Below the pieces are notes generated by a model. That model was not told the origin of the DNA, did not search any database, and saw nothing but the letters and a program-made list of their open reading frames with translations. This document shows, piece after piece, positions 62,107 through 64,000 of a stretch of DNA of 64,000 nt. The stretch lies in NCBI RefSeq assembly GCF_022012415.1, contig NZ_JAKLTR010000010.1, positions 124,001 to 188,000 on the forward strand. Reading direction: 5' to 3'. Made by a program: the position numbers and the translations under genes. Position 1 is the first letter of the stretch. Each line of letters begins with the position of its first letter. Source of the DNA: Terrimonas ginsenosidimutans (GTDB taxonomy: Bacteria; Bacteroidota; Bacteroidia; Chitinophagales; Chitinophagaceae).

Positions 62107-63414
62107 CTATATTTTGGCCCTTTCCATTTTTGGCGTCAGCCAATGGATGATCAACCAGGCTAACAGGAATGAAAGACCGCAGAATATGAATAATATATTG
62201 TAACCGGCAGAAAGATTGTTGTTGCTTTTGTATACATCCAGAACGGCACCTACTCCCCATTCAAACAATACACCTCCAACTGCCCCGGCCATTCCTCCGA
62301 TACCAATTACTGAGCTCACAGCTTTGGACGGCATCATGTCAGAAACGATCGTAAAAATGTTTGCGCTCCATGCAGCATTACCGGCGATAGCCAGACATAG
62401 CAGTCCTACAACAACCCATATATTATCTGTATATCTTGTTGCAACGATCGGCACCACAGCCAGTGCAGACATCAGCAACGCAAATTTTCTTGCCTTATAA
62501 ACAAGCCACCCTTTCTTGATCAGTTTGGAAGAAAGATATCCTCCGCCAATTGCACCGACCGTGGCCGCTGTGTATATGATGATCAATGGTGGCGAAGGCT
62601 TCTTCAGATCAAGCTGAAATGAACTGGCGAAATAAGAAGGCAGCCAGTACATAAAGAAATACCAGATCGGGTCAGTAAAGAATTTGCCAACGATGAATGC
62701 CCATGTTTGCTTCATACCAAACAGCTTCCCCCACTTAACAGGTTCAGCGTTTTCTTCCTGGTCTTTATCATCGCTTCGGATATACTCAAGCTCTGGCTGC
62801 TGCAGTCTTCTTTGTTTCTCAGGCACTTCATAAAAAATCCGCCAGGCGATCAGCCATAGGAAACCAACCGCACCCGTAAGAATAAAAGCTGCCTGCCATC
62901 CGTAGAATCCAAGGATCCATGGAATAAGCACTGGCGCAAGAACAGCTCCAATATTTGAACCTGAATCAAAAAAGCCCGTAGCAAGCGCTCTTTCTTTCTT
63001 CGGAAACCATGATACAACAGTCTTAACAGCAGAAGGGAAATTGCCGGACTCTCCCAATCCTAACAAGGTTCTTACAATACCAAAACCCAATGTTGATTTG
63101 ACCAATCCATGCAGCATGGCAGCAATACTCCATATCGTAATGGACACTGTATAACCCAGCTTACTACCGATCTTATCAATGATACGTCCGAACACCAGCA
63201 AGCCAAATGCATAGGCCGCCGTGAAAGCCATAACGATATAACTGTAATCCTTTTCTGTCCAGCCAAATTCCACCTCGAGTGTCGGCTTCAGGTATCCCAT
63301 TACCTGTCTGTCGAGATAGTTGATCGTTGTTGCAAAAAACAGAAGACTACATACAACCCAACGGTAGTTACCGATCTTTTGTTGACTGGCTGAATTCTGA
63401 GTGGTTGTTGACAT
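62107..63414 (-). CDS. MFS hexuronate transporter (ExuT-like)
   Basis: The inner-membrane protein (435 residues) has 12 helices of the anion:cation symporter branch of the major facilitator superfamily. It opens with YRWVVCSLLFFATTINYLDR, followed by LGLGESGNFPSAVKTVVSWF, the ACS-family signature of ExuT/GudP-type carriers. Neighbouring uxuA supports uptake of glucuronate or galacturonate. It lies five bases upstream of the stop of the next transporter gene's position on the same strand, so the genes form one operon. Confidence 0.9.
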   Translation of the reverse strand: MSTTTQNSASQQKIGNYRWVVCSLLFFATTINYLDRQVMGYLKPTLEVEFGWTEKDYSYIVMAFTAAYAFGLLVFGRIIDKIGSKLGYTVSITIWSIAAMLHGLVKSTLGFGIVRTLLGLGESGNFPSAVKTVVSWFPKKERALATGFFDSGSNIGAVLAPVLIPWILGFYGWQAAFILTGAVGFLWLIAWRIFYEVPEKQRRLQQPELEYIRSDDKDQEENAEPVKWGKLFGMKQTWAFIVGKFFTDPIWYFFMYWLPSYFASSFQLDLKKPSPPLIIIYTAATVGAIGGGYLSSKLIKKGWLVYKARKFALLMSALAVVPIVATRYTDNIWVVVGLLCLAIAGNAAWSANIFTIVSDMMPSKAVSSVIGIGGMAGAVGGVLFEWGVGAVLDVYKSNNNLSAGYNILFIFCGLSFLLAWLIIHWLTPKMERAKI

Positions 63415-63419
63415 GTTGG

Positions 63420-64000
63420 CTATTTATCTTTTTTTCCAAGAATGCTATAATAGATCAGGAATATATAACAGGGGATAAGGATCCAGTATGCTTGCTGATG
63501 GCCGATCTCCTTTGTCAGCCAGCCGAATACGGGAGGAAGTAATGCACCTCCGGCAATACCCATGATCAGTACAGCAGCACCGGTTGACAATTGCTTTCCA
63601 GAAAGCCCTTTCAATGCCTGTGGCCAGATCGCCGCCCATAGCATTGCGTTGGCAAAACCAAGAGCCGCCACGAAGGCAATAGAAAGTTTACCAGGGATAA
63701 AGATGATCAGAAAACTGATGACCAACCCGAGTAAGGAAGATATGTAAAAGGCTTTTTGCTGGGATATGACACGCGGGATCACAGCGATCCCGACAAGATA
63801 ACCGACCATCATGCAGCCAAGTGTGTATGACGACAGGTTCTTGGCAAAATCAAGACCGAGGCCATGATATTGTCCATAATTTGAAATGGTATCACCAGCC
63901 AGTACTTCCACTCCCACGGCGAAAAAGATCGCAGTAAACCCAAGAAAGAACTGCCAGTTTTTCCTGGATGCTGCCGGTTTTGCTCCTTCAGCAAGAGGCT
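63420..64000 (-). CDS. FucP-like MFS sugar transporter, N-terminus beyond right edge
   Basis: The frame is open from the right edge (about 193 codons) to the stop at 63420. The visible C-terminal half has six helices and FFLGFTAIFFAVGVEVLAGD then GANAMLWAAIWP-like text (actual LGFANAMLWAAIWPQALKGL), which match L-fucose/glucose/galactose:H+ symporters of the FHS family. The first codon at the edge is incomplete, so the N-terminal half lies outside. It is followed after five bases by the ExuT-like gene. A sugar released by the GH3 enzyme, or fucose, may be its substrate. Confidence 0.85.
   Translation of the reverse strand, partial: PLAEGAKPAASRKNWQFFLGFTAIFFAVGVEVLAGDTISNYGQYHGLGLDFAKNLSSYTLGCMMVGYLVGIAVIPRVISQQKAFYISSLLGLVISFLIIFIPGKLSIAFVAALGFANAMLWAAIWPQALKGLSGKQLSTGAAVLIMGIAGGALLPPVFGWLTKEIGHQQAYWILIPCYIFLIYYSILGKKDK

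Overview
The window reads as chromosomal DNA of a Bacteroidota bacterium, most likely from the Chitinophagaceae. The reasons are a SusC/SusD pair, a PorU/PorV-type type IX secretion (T9SS) gene pair, a protein with a T9SS type A sorting tail, many LytS/LytTR two-component pairs, promoters of the TTTG / TAnnTTTG class, weak Shine-Dalgarno sites and very short gaps inside operons. No insertion sequence, phage, integrase or CRISPR array was seen.

Layout. 1-4.8 kb (minus): a C25-peptidase PorU-like protein cut by the left edge and its PorV-like partner. 5.2-7.2 kb: tyrS and an alpha/beta hydrolase. 7.2-15.0 kb: a nitrogen-storage block with cyanophycinase, an OmpA-like protein, an amino-acid permease, a Tat-exported PLP enzyme, cyanophycin synthetase and a tRNA-Gln with promoter and terminator. 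15-18.4 kb: an 840-base stretch without a clear gene, then small membrane and hypothetical proteins and a lipoprotein phosphoesterase. 18.7-27.4 kb: a LytS/LytTR pair, a TlpA-like thioredoxin and SusC/SusD. 27.7-30.1 kb: a DoxX protein and another LytS/LytTR pair.

The most unusual part is 30.2-43.6 kb. A tight six-gene operon encodes (1) an actin/Hsp70-fold ATPase, (2) a membrane-anchored coiled-coil protein, (3) a six-helix membrane protein with a large presumed periplasmic domain, (4) a 1187-residue protein that appears to fuse a diverged SEDS (FtsW/RodA) glycosyltransferase to a transpeptidase with intact SxxK, SxN and KTG motifs, (5) a small lipoprotein and (6) a single-pass protein with an SH3-like domain. 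It converges on a gene fusing a BlaR1-type M56 protease to an Amidase_3 domain whose catalytic Glu position is Gln. A ten-base-periodic inverted-repeat operator lies upstream of that gene, between it and a divergent LytS-type kinase. I read this as a possible accessory cell-wall synthesis and sensing system; the fusion and the motifs are visible, the function is inference.

43.6-64 kb: more LytTR regulators (two are close orphan paralogs), an ankyrin-repeat protein, a TetR-controlled RND efflux operon with three matching operators and an internal terminator before its outer-membrane factor, two secreted proteins, and a uronate/xylo-oligosaccharide block (mannonate dehydratase, GH3 glycosidase, ExuT-like and FucP-like transporters) cut by the right edge.

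Between genes there are repeated 7-base-periodic, mostly inverted repeat clusters of at least five different unit sequences. They are the main non-coding feature of the window.
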